In this document: in pieces, positions 1 to 5,980 of the stretch
Position numbering within the stretch: the stretch's first letter is position 1
Layout: the number at the start of each line of letters is the position of its first letter
DNA from: Aquificaceae bacterium
GTDB lineage: Bacteria; Aquificota; Aquificia; Aquificales; Aquificaceae
Length of the DNA stretch: 13,895 nucleotides
Assembly (NCBI GenBank): GCA_015490115.1
Contig: WFYM01000214.1
Coordinates: 1-13,895, forward strand
Reading direction: 5' to 3'
The notes under the pieces: model-generated
Told to the model about the DNA's origin: nothing
The model's database searches: none
Seen by the model: the letters and a program-made list of their open reading frames with translations, nothing else
Made by a program: the position numbers and the translations under genes

Positions 1-273
1 AGCATGACGAAGGGTTGCTACGTTGGTCAGGAGGCGGTGGCGAGGGTCTACTACAGGGGGAGGACTCCGAGGGTACTCGTCAGACTTGTGCCGGAGGGAG
101 AGGTGTCCGAAGGAGAGGAGATACTCTCGGGGGAGAAGAAGGTGGGTGTTGTGACTTCGGTGAGCAAAGACAAAAGGGTAGCCCTCGGGTATATATTGAA
201 GTCCTCCCTCGGGAGCGATCTCAGAACCGAAAAGGGAACAGCCCTTAAGGCGGAGGTGTGCGGTGAGACCTGA
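1..273 (+). CDS. ygfZ: YgfZ/GcvT-like folate-binding protein, C-terminal part (5' end outside window)
   Basis: Only the last 90 codons are present; the frame is open to the left edge, so the start lies outside. Codons at 10-30 encode KGCYVGQ, the signature of the YgfZ family of tetrahydrofolate-binding proteins related to the glycine-cleavage T protein. Its Cys (bases 16-18) is the invariant functional residue of the family. YgfZ proteins are cytosolic and support the synthesis or repair of some iron-sulfur proteins, including the tRNA methylthiotransferase MiaB in E. coli. The remaining residues fit the C-terminal beta-barrel of GcvT-like folds. The stop TGA is at 271-273 and overlaps the next gene by 11 bases, which implies translational coupling. 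Genuine GcvT is less likely because it lacks this KGCYxGQ form. The family assignment is firm; the biological role is inferred from homologues. Confidence 0.88.
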   Translation, partial: SMTKGCYVGQEAVARVYYRGRTPRVLVRLVPEGEVSEGEEILSGEKKVGVVTSVSKDKRVALGYILKSSLGSDLRTEKGTALKAEVCGET

Positions 274-568
274 GGAGGTCTTAGAGAGAGTTTTGAAAAA
301 GCACTGCGAAGACCTCGAGAGGGAGGTGAAGGAGGGGAGGGTCTTGTTCTTCTGTAAGGGTAGCCTCGTCGGGAGCAGCTCTTTGATAGGTGAGAGGATA
401 AGGGCTGTAACCGTCTACTCGGAGAGGGCGGGGGATCCCGTTCACGCTGAGTTCCTAAAGGAGATGGAAGCCCTCTTCGGAAACAGGATAGTGGAGAAGG
501 GGAGGGGAACCTCGAGCGGTGTTGAAGGGTCCTTCCACTACACTTACGTTCACATGAGGGAGGGCTGA
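263..568 (+). CDS. Uncharacterised 101-residue protein overlapping ygfZ
   Basis: This small gene starts with GTG at 263, inside the end of ygfZ, behind a strong ribosome-binding site (GGAGGTG, about 252-258), and ends at TGA 566-568. I do not recognise the family. The product is highly charged, with an N-terminal Glu/Lys-rich helix-like stretch (residues 1-27). A short hydrophobic strand containing a single Cys (FFCKGSLVG, about 29-37) follows. The C-terminal half is Gly- and Ser-containing and ends in an aromatic HYTYVHM stretch. There is no signal peptide and no membrane segment. Its codon use matches its neighbours and the ribosome-binding site is good, so it is very likely translated. The 11-base overlap suggests co-expression with the YgfZ-like protein, but any functional link is only an inference. 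Confidence 0.8.
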   Translation: MRPEEVLERVLKKHCEDLEREVKEGRVLFFCKGSLVGSSSLIGERIRAVTVYSERAGDPVHAEFLKEMEALFGNRIVEKGRGTSSGVEGSFHYTYVHMREG

Positions 569-576
569 TTTCCTGC

Positions 577-582
577 TAAAAT
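577..582 (+). promoter_or_regulatory. Possible -10 box upstream of the hydrolase gene
   Basis: The 37-base gap at 569-605 is one of the longest in the left arm. It contains TAAAAT at 577-582, followed by a strong ribosome-binding site (GAGGAGGGA, 592-600) before the ATG at 606. No convincing -35 hexamer lies 16-18 bases upstream, so this is a weak promoter call. Confidence 0.3.
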
Positions 583-605
583 GATCCCACTGAGGAGGGA
601 AGGTT

Positions 606-1301
606 ATGGGTGAGTGGAGGACCTTCGAGAGGGACGGAGTTCAGGTGAGGGGCTACCTCGCGGAGCCTAAGGAGAAGGGACCTGCTGTCATAGTCATACA
701 CGAGTGGTGGGGTGTGGAGTCTCCCAAGTCCAACATAAAGGAGATCACGGACAAGCTCGCTGAAGAGGGCTTCGTAGCTTTCGCCCCCGACTTTTATAAA
801 GGGAAGAGCGCCGACAACCCGGACGATGCGGGGAAGCTGATGACGGACATGTTCCAAAACAGGTTGTCGGAAGTCGACTCTATGTTCAGGACGGCTGTCG
901 AGTCCCTCAAAAGTCTCGACAAGGTGGAGCCTAAAAAGGTCGGGGTGACCGGCTTTTGCTGCGGTGGGACGCTTTCCATGTATTTTGCGAGTAAGTTCTC
1001 CGATCTCATAGACGCGAGCGTCCCCTTTTACGGACTCCCACAGCTCGCCCCTATAGACCCCAAAAACATAAAGGTCCCCATATTCTTCGTTATGGCGGAG
1101 AAGGACGAGTTCGTCAACAACGACGAGGTCATAGATATAATGAAGGGTTGCTGGAGGAACGGTGTAGAGGTCCAAGGGAAGGTATACCCGGACGTGAACC
1201 ACGCCTTCTTGAACGAGAAGAGACCGGAAGTTTACTGCGAAGAGACTTCGAGGGACGCTTGGAGGATGATGGTAGACTTCTTCAAGAGACACCTCTCGTG
1301 A
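606..1301 (+). CDS. Dienelactone hydrolase family protein (alpha/beta hydrolase)
   Basis: This is a 231-residue cytosolic alpha/beta hydrolase of the usual length for the dienelactone hydrolase family. The nucleophile elbow GFCCGG places Cys118 as nucleophile. Asp167 (AEKDEF) and His199 (NHAF) complete the Cys-Asp-His triad. The HEWWG stretch with Glu33 matches the conserved Glu that activates the Cys in characterised enzymes. Classical members hydrolyse dienelactone in chlorocatechol breakdown, but many homologues in organisms without that pathway have unknown ester or lactone substrates. No catechol genes are nearby, so I would not name a substrate. The start ATG at 606 has a strong ribosome-binding site. 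L28 follows 12 bases later. The family is certain; the substrate is unknown. Confidence 0.92.
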   Translation: MGEWRTFERDGVQVRGYLAEPKEKGPAVIVIHEWWGVESPKSNIKEITDKLAEEGFVAFAPDFYKGKSADNPDDAGKLMTDMFQNRLSEVDSMFRTAVESLKSLDKVEPKKVGVTGFCCGGTLSMYFASKFSDLIDASVPFYGLPQLAPIDPKNIKVPIFFVMAEKDEFVNNDEVIDIMKGCWRNGVEVQGKVYPDVNHAFLNEKRPEVYCEETSRDAWRMMVDFFKRHLS

Positions 1302-1313
1302 GGAGGGAAGAGG

Positions 1314-1523
1314 ATGGCTGCCTGTCAGATATGCGGGAAGAGACCCGTCCACGGTAGGAGGGTGACCTTCTCGGGGGCGAGGAACCCGAGGCTCTTCAAA
1401 CCTAACGTCCACAAGATGAGGGTGAGGCTACCCGACGGGACCGTGAAGAGGCTCTACGTCTGCACGAAGTGCCTCAAAGCTGGGAAGGTTGTAAAGGCTG
1501 CGAGGGTCCCGAAAGAGGAGTGA
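1314..1523 (+). CDS. rpmB: 50S ribosomal protein L28
   Basis: The 69-residue protein begins MAACQICGKRP and has the basic composition and the GARNPRLFKPN-type core of L28 of the large ribosomal subunit. Four cysteines in two CxxC pairs (C4/C7 and C50/C53) show that this is the zinc-binding C+ form. The start ATG at 1314 has GAGGAGGGA upstream, and the stop TGA (1521-1523) abuts the aroC start codon directly, so the two are probably translationally coupled. In many bacteria rpmB is next to rpmG, which is absent here. Placement between a hydrolase and chorismate synthase looks like operon reshuffling rather than functional grouping. The identification is firm. Confidence 0.96.
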   Translation: MAACQICGKRPVHGRRVTFSGARNPRLFKPNVHKMRVRLPDGTVKRLYVCTKCLKAGKVVKAARVPKEE

Positions 1524-2696
1524 ATGTCTCTTAAAGTTCTCAGGTTCTTAACCGGAGGCGAGTCCCACGGAAGGGGGCTTACAGCTATCTTAGAGGGGAT
1601 ACCTGCTAACTTGGAGGTCTCGGAGGGTTTTATAAACAAGGAACTCGAAAGGAGACAGAGGGGCTACGGAAGGGGAGGGAGGATGAAGATAGAAAGGGAC
1701 ACGGTGAAGATCCTCTCGGGGGTCAGGTTCGGAAGGACGACGGGGTCTCCCATAACCCTCTGGATAGAGAACAGAGACTGGGAGAACTGGAAGGAGAAGA
1801 TGGCGGTGGAAGGTGAAAGACCAAAAAGTGCTGTCCCCTTCACGAGACCGAGACCGGGACACGCGGACCTCGCGGGTGGCATCAAGTTCAACCAGAGGGA
1901 TCTGAGGAACGTCCTCGAGAGGGCTTCCGCCAGGGAGACCGCAGCGAGGGTAGCTGTGGGTGCGGGCTGCAAGAGGTTCCTTGAAGAGTTCGGGATAAGG
2001 ATAGGAAGCTACGTGGTGAGCATAGGGAGGTGTTCCCCGCCCGTTGAGGAGGTGGACCTCGTAAAGAGGCACCAGCTCGCTGAGGAGTCCGAAGTCAGGT
2101 TCCCCGACCCTTCGAAAGACGAAGAGTTCAAAAAGATAATAGACGAAGCGAAGGAGAAGGGAGAGAGTTTGGGGGGTGTATTTGAGGTCTTCGCCGTGGG
2201 CGTTCCCCCCGGTCTCGGGAGCCACATCCAGTGGGACAGGAGGATAGACGGGAGGATAGCTCAGGCTATGATGAGCATACAGGCTATAAAGGGGGTGGAG
2301 ATAGGTCTCGGCTTTGAAGCTGCAAGGAGGTTCGGCTCCGAGGTCCACGACGAGATAGGCTACGACCCTGAGAGGGGCTACTTCAGGTATTCTAACAACT
2401 TAGGGGGGACCGAAGGAGGTATAACGAACGGTATGCCCATACTGGTGAGGGTAGCCATGAAGCCCATACCTACGCTCAGGAACCCTTTAAGGAGCGTAGA
2501 CATAGAGACGAAGGAGGAGGTGAGGGCTGGAAAGGAGAGATCGGACGTGACTGCTGTTCCCGCAGCTTCAGTAGTTGGGGAGGCTATGCTCGCCGTAGTG
2601 ATAGCGGACGCCTTCTTGGAGAAGTTCGGAGGAGACTTCATGGAGGAGGTGAGGGAGAGGTTCGAAGCTTACATGAGACACATAAAGAGCTTCTGA
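1524..2696 (+). CDS. aroC: Chorismate synthase
   Basis: This enzyme performs the last step of the shikimate pathway, the anti-1,4-elimination of phosphate from 5-enolpyruvylshikimate-3-phosphate to chorismate, using reduced FMN. It is cytosolic and homotetrameric in known cases. The 390-residue protein is full length. All three family signatures are present: GESHGRG near residues 12-18, RPGHADLAGG at about 110-119 with RASARETAAR at about 133-142, and RSDVTAVPAAS near 339-349. The ATG at 1524 follows the rpmB stop with no gap. No strong ribosome-binding site separate from the rpmB 3' end (GAGGAG at about 1516-1521) is needed. The residue before the first signature is Gly (TGGESHG), where many homologues have Ala; this is a minor variation. 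The next gene starts one base after its stop. Confidence 0.97.
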   Translation: MSLKVLRFLTGGESHGRGLTAILEGIPANLEVSEGFINKELERRQRGYGRGGRMKIERDTVKILSGVRFGRTTGSPITLWIENRDWENWKEKMAVEGERPKSAVPFTRPRPGHADLAGGIKFNQRDLRNVLERASARETAARVAVGAGCKRFLEEFGIRIGSYVVSIGRCSPPVEEVDLVKRHQLAEESEVRFPDPSKDEEFKKIIDEAKEKGESLGGVFEVFAVGVPPGLGSHIQWDRRIDGRIAQAMMSIQAIKGVEIGLGFEAARRFGSEVHDEIGYDPERGYFRYSNNLGGTEGGITNGMPILVRVAMKPIPTLRNPLRSVDIETKEEVRAGKERSDVTAVPAASVVGEAMLAVVIADAFLEKFGGDFMEEVRERFEAYMRHIKSF

Positions 2697-2697
2697 G

Positions 2698-3444
2698 ATG
2701 AGTTTCCTTATCAGGCTCGCTGAAGAGGTCGGTAAGGCTACCCTCCTTGCCCTTCAGGCTGTTTACTTTCTCCTCAGAAAGCCTCCCAAAGTAAAGCACT
2801 TCATAAGCCAGCTCACATACGTTGGTGCTGAGACCTCCCTCATGGTCGTCATCACCTCCACCTTCACGGGAGGGGTCATAGCCCTCCAGACCTACGGGAC
2901 CTTCAGCAGGTTCAACGCCGAGTTTTTAATAGGTGCGGTTGTAGCCCTCTCAATGGGGAGGGAACTCGGACCCGTCCTCACCTCATTGATGGTCGTTGCG
3001 AGGGTGGGTTCCGCTATGACAGCGAGCATAGGGACCATGAGGATAACCCAGCAGATAGACGCCCTCGAGGTGATGGCTGTGAACCCTGTGAGCTACCTCG
3101 TCACACCGAGACTCTTCGCTACGACCCTCGGAGTCCCCCTTCTTACAGTCCTCTCGAACGTGGCGGGTATATTCGGAGGGTGGTTCGTAGCTACCAAGAT
3201 ATTCGACGTGAACGAACACCTCTATTGGCAGAAGATGGTGGACCTCGTAGAACTTTACGACATAGTGGGAGGTCTCTACAAGGCTCTTGCTTTTGGCTTC
3301 ATAATAGGGACTGTTAGCTGTTATTATGGCTTCTACACAACCGGCGGGACCGAAGGTGTGGGGAGGTCCACCACCAACTCGGTCGTCACCTCCTCCATAC
3401 TGATCCTGATCTCCGACTACTTCCTGACAGCTATTATATTCTGA
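2698..3444 (+). CDS. mlaE: MlaE-type ABC transporter permease
   Basis: The 248-residue integral membrane protein belongs to the MlaE (YrbE) permease family. In didermic bacteria this family works with an MlaF-type ATPase and an MCE-domain MlaD protein to move phospholipids between inner and outer membranes. The family hallmark is residues 88-126, including RELGPVLTSLMVVARVGSAM and QQIDALEVMAVNP. A second conserved stretch, GGTEGVGRSTTNSVV, lies at 216-230. Hydrophobic segments are near 45-66, 76-104, 143-166, 195-212 and 228-247. The start ATG is one base after the aroC stop and the stop is two bases before the next gene. No mlaF or mlaD gene is in the window, so its partners must be encoded elsewhere, probably as a split system. 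The family is firm; the lipid role is from homology. Confidence 0.93.
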   Translation: MSFLIRLAEEVGKATLLALQAVYFLLRKPPKVKHFISQLTYVGAETSLMVVITSTFTGGVIALQTYGTFSRFNAEFLIGAVVALSMGRELGPVLTSLMVVARVGSAMTASIGTMRITQQIDALEVMAVNPVSYLVTPRLFATTLGVPLLTVLSNVAGIFGGWFVATKIFDVNEHLYWQKMVDLVELYDIVGGLYKALAFGFIIGTVSCYYGFYTTGGTEGVGRSTTNSVVTSSILILISDYFLTAIIF

Positions 3445-3446
3445 GT

Positions 3447-4346
3447 ATGGACAGGAGGGAGAGCCTTAGGGTCCTCGGTATAGGTTTTGTTCTCATCTTT
3501 GGCTTTTCCTTCGTCGAGCTGATAGGGGGCTTCTTAACGAACAGCTTAGCCCTCCTCTCGGACGCAGGTCACATGCTAACCGACAGCGTTTCCCTCCTCA
3601 TAGCCCTCGTCGCACAGGCTATAGTGGTAAAGACCAAAGGAAAGAACATGACCTACGGTCTTTACAGGCTCGAGGTCCTCGCTGCACTCCTCAACGGTCT
3701 CTTTCTCCTCGGACTCGTAGGCTACATAGCTTACGAAGCTGTCCAGAGGTTCATGAACCCGGAACCCGTGAAGGGTCCCCAGATGCTCGCCATAGCGACC
3801 GTCGGACTCCTCATAAACCTCCTCGTCGGCTATATGCTCTTCAAAAGCTCCGGTGAGAACATAAACGTAAAGGCCGCCTTCCTGCACGTTGTGACGGACA
3901 CTCTGGGTTCCGTTTCGGCGATCTTGGCGGGTCTCGCAATAACCCTTTGGGGTTTTTACTTGGCTGACCCTATCCTCAGCGTGGCTGTCGCCTTACTGAT
4001 ACTGCCCGGAGCCTACTCGGTTATAAAGAGTTCCCTGAACGTCCTCCTCGAACTCGTCCCCGCCTCCGTAGACGCGGAGGAGATAGAGAGGGAGATCAGG
4101 AGGGTAAAGGGGGTTGTGGACGTCCACGACCTTCACGTCTGGTCCATAACCCCCGGAGACGTTGTCCTCACAGCCCACGTAGTCGTGAGCGACCTCGAAG
4201 TCTGCGATGAGGTCCTAAGCAACGTGAAGGAAGTAGCAAGAAGGTTCGGTATAGACCACACAACGATACAGCTCGAGAGGGAAGGCTTCTCGTGTCCGCC
4301 TTCCTGCCCGCTTCTGGGATCGGAACGCAGGCAACACACCCACTGA
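3447..4346 (+). CDS. Cation diffusion facilitator (CzcD/ZitB-type metal exporter)
   Basis: This is a 299-residue inner-membrane proton antiporter that probably exports Zn2+ or a similar divalent ion from the cytoplasm. The two metal-site motifs of the family are intact. H42xxxD46 (GHMLTD) with D39 is in transmembrane helix 2, and H147xxxD151 (HVVTD) is in helix 5; the HxxxD form is typical of Zn/Cd/Co exporters. Six hydrophobic helices span about 8-200. A cytoplasmic dimerisation domain follows (about 205-277), including the typical VHDLHVWS and HTTIQLE stretches. The extreme C-terminus carries C283, C287, H297 and H299, an extra potential metal-binding tail. No His-rich loop is present between helices 4 and 5. 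The start ATG is two bases after the mlaE stop. Metal specificity is inferred from the motif only. Confidence 0.94.
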   Translation: MDRRESLRVLGIGFVLIFGFSFVELIGGFLTNSLALLSDAGHMLTDSVSLLIALVAQAIVVKTKGKNMTYGLYRLEVLAALLNGLFLLGLVGYIAYEAVQRFMNPEPVKGPQMLAIATVGLLINLLVGYMLFKSSGENINVKAAFLHVVTDTLGSVSAILAGLAITLWGFYLADPILSVAVALLILPGAYSVIKSSLNVLLELVPASVDAEEIEREIRRVKGVVDVHDLHVWSITPGDVVLTAHVVVSDLEVCDEVLSNVKEVARRFGIDHTTIQLEREGFSCPPSCPLLGSERRQHTH

Positions 4347-4352
4347 TATAAT
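4344..4352 (+). promoter_or_regulatory. Extended -10 promoter element for minCDE
   Basis: TGATATAAT at 4344-4352 is a perfect sigma-70-type TATAAT with the TGn extension. It uses the stop codon of the exporter gene as its TG. No good -35 hexamer is visible, as is usual for extended -10 promoters. The expected transcription start (about 4359-4361) falls at the minC start codon, and no ribosome-binding site lies between, so the minC message would be leaderless or nearly so. Confidence 0.55.
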
Positions 4353-4354
4353 AT

Positions 4355-4939
4355 TTGACGGTGGTAGAGATAAGGGGTGTTACGCTTCCCGTCGTCTCGA
4401 TAAGGATAAAGAACGAGAAGGATCTTGCCTCGGTAAAGAGGAAGATAGGTGAGAAGATAAAGGGAAAGCTCTTCGAAGGTAGCTACTTCATAATAGAGAA
4501 CCCGGAGGACCTGCCTGAAGGCTGGGTGAGGGAGCTGGAGGATTTTTTGAAGGGTCTCAACCTCGGGAACATAAAGAGGATAAGCTCGGAGACTAAGAGG
4601 ACTCAGGAGAGGTCCGAGAGGCTACTCGTCGTCGACAGACCCTTGAGGTCGGGTCAGAAGGTGGAACACGGCGGTGACGTTCTCGTCCTCGGTGACGTTA
4701 ACAAGGATGCTGAGGTGGTAGCGGTGGGTAATATTATTATTATGGGAGCATTGAGGGGGATAGCCATAGCGGGAGCTTTGGGGGACGAGAGCGCGGTTAT
4801 CGTAGCCCTCAGGATGGAACCCCAGCAGATAAGGATAGGTAAGAAGGTGGCTATACCGGACGAGACGGAGAGGGTCTCCCCCGGCTACCCAGAAGTTGCG
4901 AGGGTGGAAGATGGTATGATAGTTCTGGAAAGGGTGTGA
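4355..4939 (+). CDS. minC: Septum site-determining protein MinC
   Basis: MinC inhibits FtsZ ring assembly away from mid-cell and is brought to the membrane by MinD. The 194-residue product has an N-terminal FtsZ-inhibiting domain (about 1-80). A C-terminal right-handed beta-helix domain (about 93-186) carries the conserved RPLRSGQ (95-101), GDVNKDAEVVAVGN (113-126) and LRGIAIAGA (133-141) stretches used for dimerisation and MinD binding. The start is uncertain. TTG at 4355 gives 194 residues and GTG at 4361 gives 192. Neither has a ribosome-binding site, and the upstream TATAAT would place transcription initiation at about 4359-4361, favouring GTG 4361. A run of three ATT Ile codons at 4733-4741 is unlike the ATA/ATC usage elsewhere. 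minD follows after three bases. Confidence 0.93.
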   Translation: MTVVEIRGVTLPVVSIRIKNEKDLASVKRKIGEKIKGKLFEGSYFIIENPEDLPEGWVRELEDFLKGLNLGNIKRISSETKRTQERSERLLVVDRPLRSGQKVEHGGDVLVLGDVNKDAEVVAVGNIIIMGALRGIAIAGALGDESAVIVALRMEPQQIRIGKKVAIPDETERVSPGYPEVARVEDGMIVLERV

Positions 4940-4942
4940 GCT

Positions 4943-5731
4943 ATGACGGAGGTGATCGTTATAACTTCGGGAAAGGGAGGTGTTGGGAAAACTACTCTGA
5001 CCGCGAACTTGGGCGTTGCCCTCGCGAAGCTCGGGAAGAAGGTCCTACTCATAGACGCGGACATAGGTCTCAGGAATCTGGACATGGTCCTCGGACTCGA
5101 AAACAGGATAGTCTACGATATCTTAGACGTCCTCGAGGGGAGGGTTCCCCCCGAGAAGGCTTTCGTAAAGGACAAGAGGGGGCTGAACCTGTTCCTCCTT
5201 CCCGCGAACCAAACCAAGAACAAGGACGCGGTGGACACAGAGAGGTGGCTCGAACTCGTGAAGGAGCTAAAGAGCAAAAAAGACTTCGACTTCATAATCG
5301 TAGACTCTCCCGCGGGCATAGAGAAGGGTTTCCACATAGCCGTCTCACCGGCGGACAAGGCTTACATAGTGGTGAACCCTGAGGTCTCCTCCGTGAGGGA
5401 CGCGGACAGGGTGATAGGGCTTCTCGAGAACATGGACAAGGTCAACTACTCGGTTATAGTAAACAGGATAAAATGGAAGATGGTGAGGAAGGGGGAGATG
5501 CTCTCCGTTGAAGACATAAAGGACATACTGAAAGCCCCGATAATAGGTATAGTCCCTGAGGAGGAGAAGCTCATAGACTTCACGAACAGGGGTGAGCCGA
5601 TAGTCCTCCACGACAGGTTTCCCGCTTCAAAGGCTATAATTGACATAGCGAGGAGAACTATGGGTGAGGAGGTTCCCCTTGAGAAATACGGGGAGAAGGA
5701 GGGGTTCCTCAGCAAGCTCTTCGGAGGTTGA
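4943..5731 (+). CDS. minD: Septum site-determining ATPase MinD
   Basis: This is a 262-residue membrane-associated ParA/MinD-family ATPase that recruits MinC and is stimulated by MinE. The deviant Walker A motif GKGGVGKT (residues 10-17) has both K11, the signature lysine acting across the dimer, and K16. Switch I contains D38 and D40 (LIDADIGLRNLD), and Walker B lies in FIIVDSPAG. The C-terminus EGFLSKLFGG (253-262) is the short amphipathic membrane-targeting helix typical of MinD, which separates it from ParA, Mrp and FlhG proteins. The start ATG at 4943 lies three bases after minC. minE follows after three bases, behind a GGAGGT ribosome-binding site that overlaps the minD stop. The identification is firm. 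Confidence 0.97.
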   Translation: MTEVIVITSGKGGVGKTTLTANLGVALAKLGKKVLLIDADIGLRNLDMVLGLENRIVYDILDVLEGRVPPEKAFVKDKRGLNLFLLPANQTKNKDAVDTERWLELVKELKSKKDFDFIIVDSPAGIEKGFHIAVSPADKAYIVVNPEVSSVRDADRVIGLLENMDKVNYSVIVNRIKWKMVRKGEMLSVEDIKDILKAPIIGIVPEEEKLIDFTNRGEPIVLHDRFPASKAIIDIARRTMGEEVPLEKYGEKEGFLSKLFGG

Positions 5732-5734
5732 ATC

Positions 5735-5980
5735 TTGCTGAACATAGGGTCTCTCTTTAAGAAGAAGAGCAAGGACATAGCCAAGCAAAGGCTTATGCTC
5801 GTTCTCAGCTACGAGAGGCAGGGTCTTCCCCCGAGCATAGTGGAGAGGCTGAAGGAGGACCTGATAAACCTCTTTTCCAAGTATCCCCAGTTCGACGCGA
5901 GCGGTATAGACGTCCTTTTGAAGAGGAACGAGGACAACAGGGAGGAACTCTGGATAAGCATACCCTTAAAGAACAGCTAA
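5735..5980 (+). CDS. minE: Cell division topological specificity factor MinE
   Basis: MinE stimulates MinD ATPase and drives MinCD off the membrane at mid-cell. The 81-residue product has the expected order of parts. A short N-terminal membrane-contacting stretch (LNIGSLF) is followed by the MinD-binding helix with basic residues (about 18-32, including QRLMLVLSYER). The C-terminal topological-specificity domain runs to the end. The start is TTG at 5735, chosen because GGAGGT (5723-5728) is correctly spaced and translation from there begins with the family N-terminus; there is no ATG alternative. The stop TAA (5978-5980) overlaps the stop of convergent prfA. With minC and minD this makes a complete Min system. 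Confidence 0.94.
   Translation: MLNIGSLFKKKSKDIAKQRLMLVLSYERQGLPPSIVERLKEDLINLFSKYPQFDASGIDVLLKRNEDNREELWISIPLKNS

Noticed and set aside
1..273. Glycine cleavage T protein (gcvT)
   Set aside because: The KGCYVGQE motif with the conserved Cys is the YgfZ signature rather than GcvT.
576..1412. Long minus-strand open frame (278 codons) opposite the hydrolase gene
   Set aside because: It lies opposite a gene with a full catalytic triad. The translation has no recognisable domain and there is no ribosome-binding site. Long antisense frames are expected from this codon use.
1590..2348. Minus-strand open frame of 252 codons opposite aroC
   Set aside because: It is the shadow of a firmly identified aroC, and its product is Pro/Leu/Tyr-rich without known motifs.
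4936..5382. Plus-strand 148-codon frame overlapping minD
   Set aside because: It is a different frame of a certain minD gene. The product is Arg/Gly-rich low-complexity sequence typical of shadow frames here.
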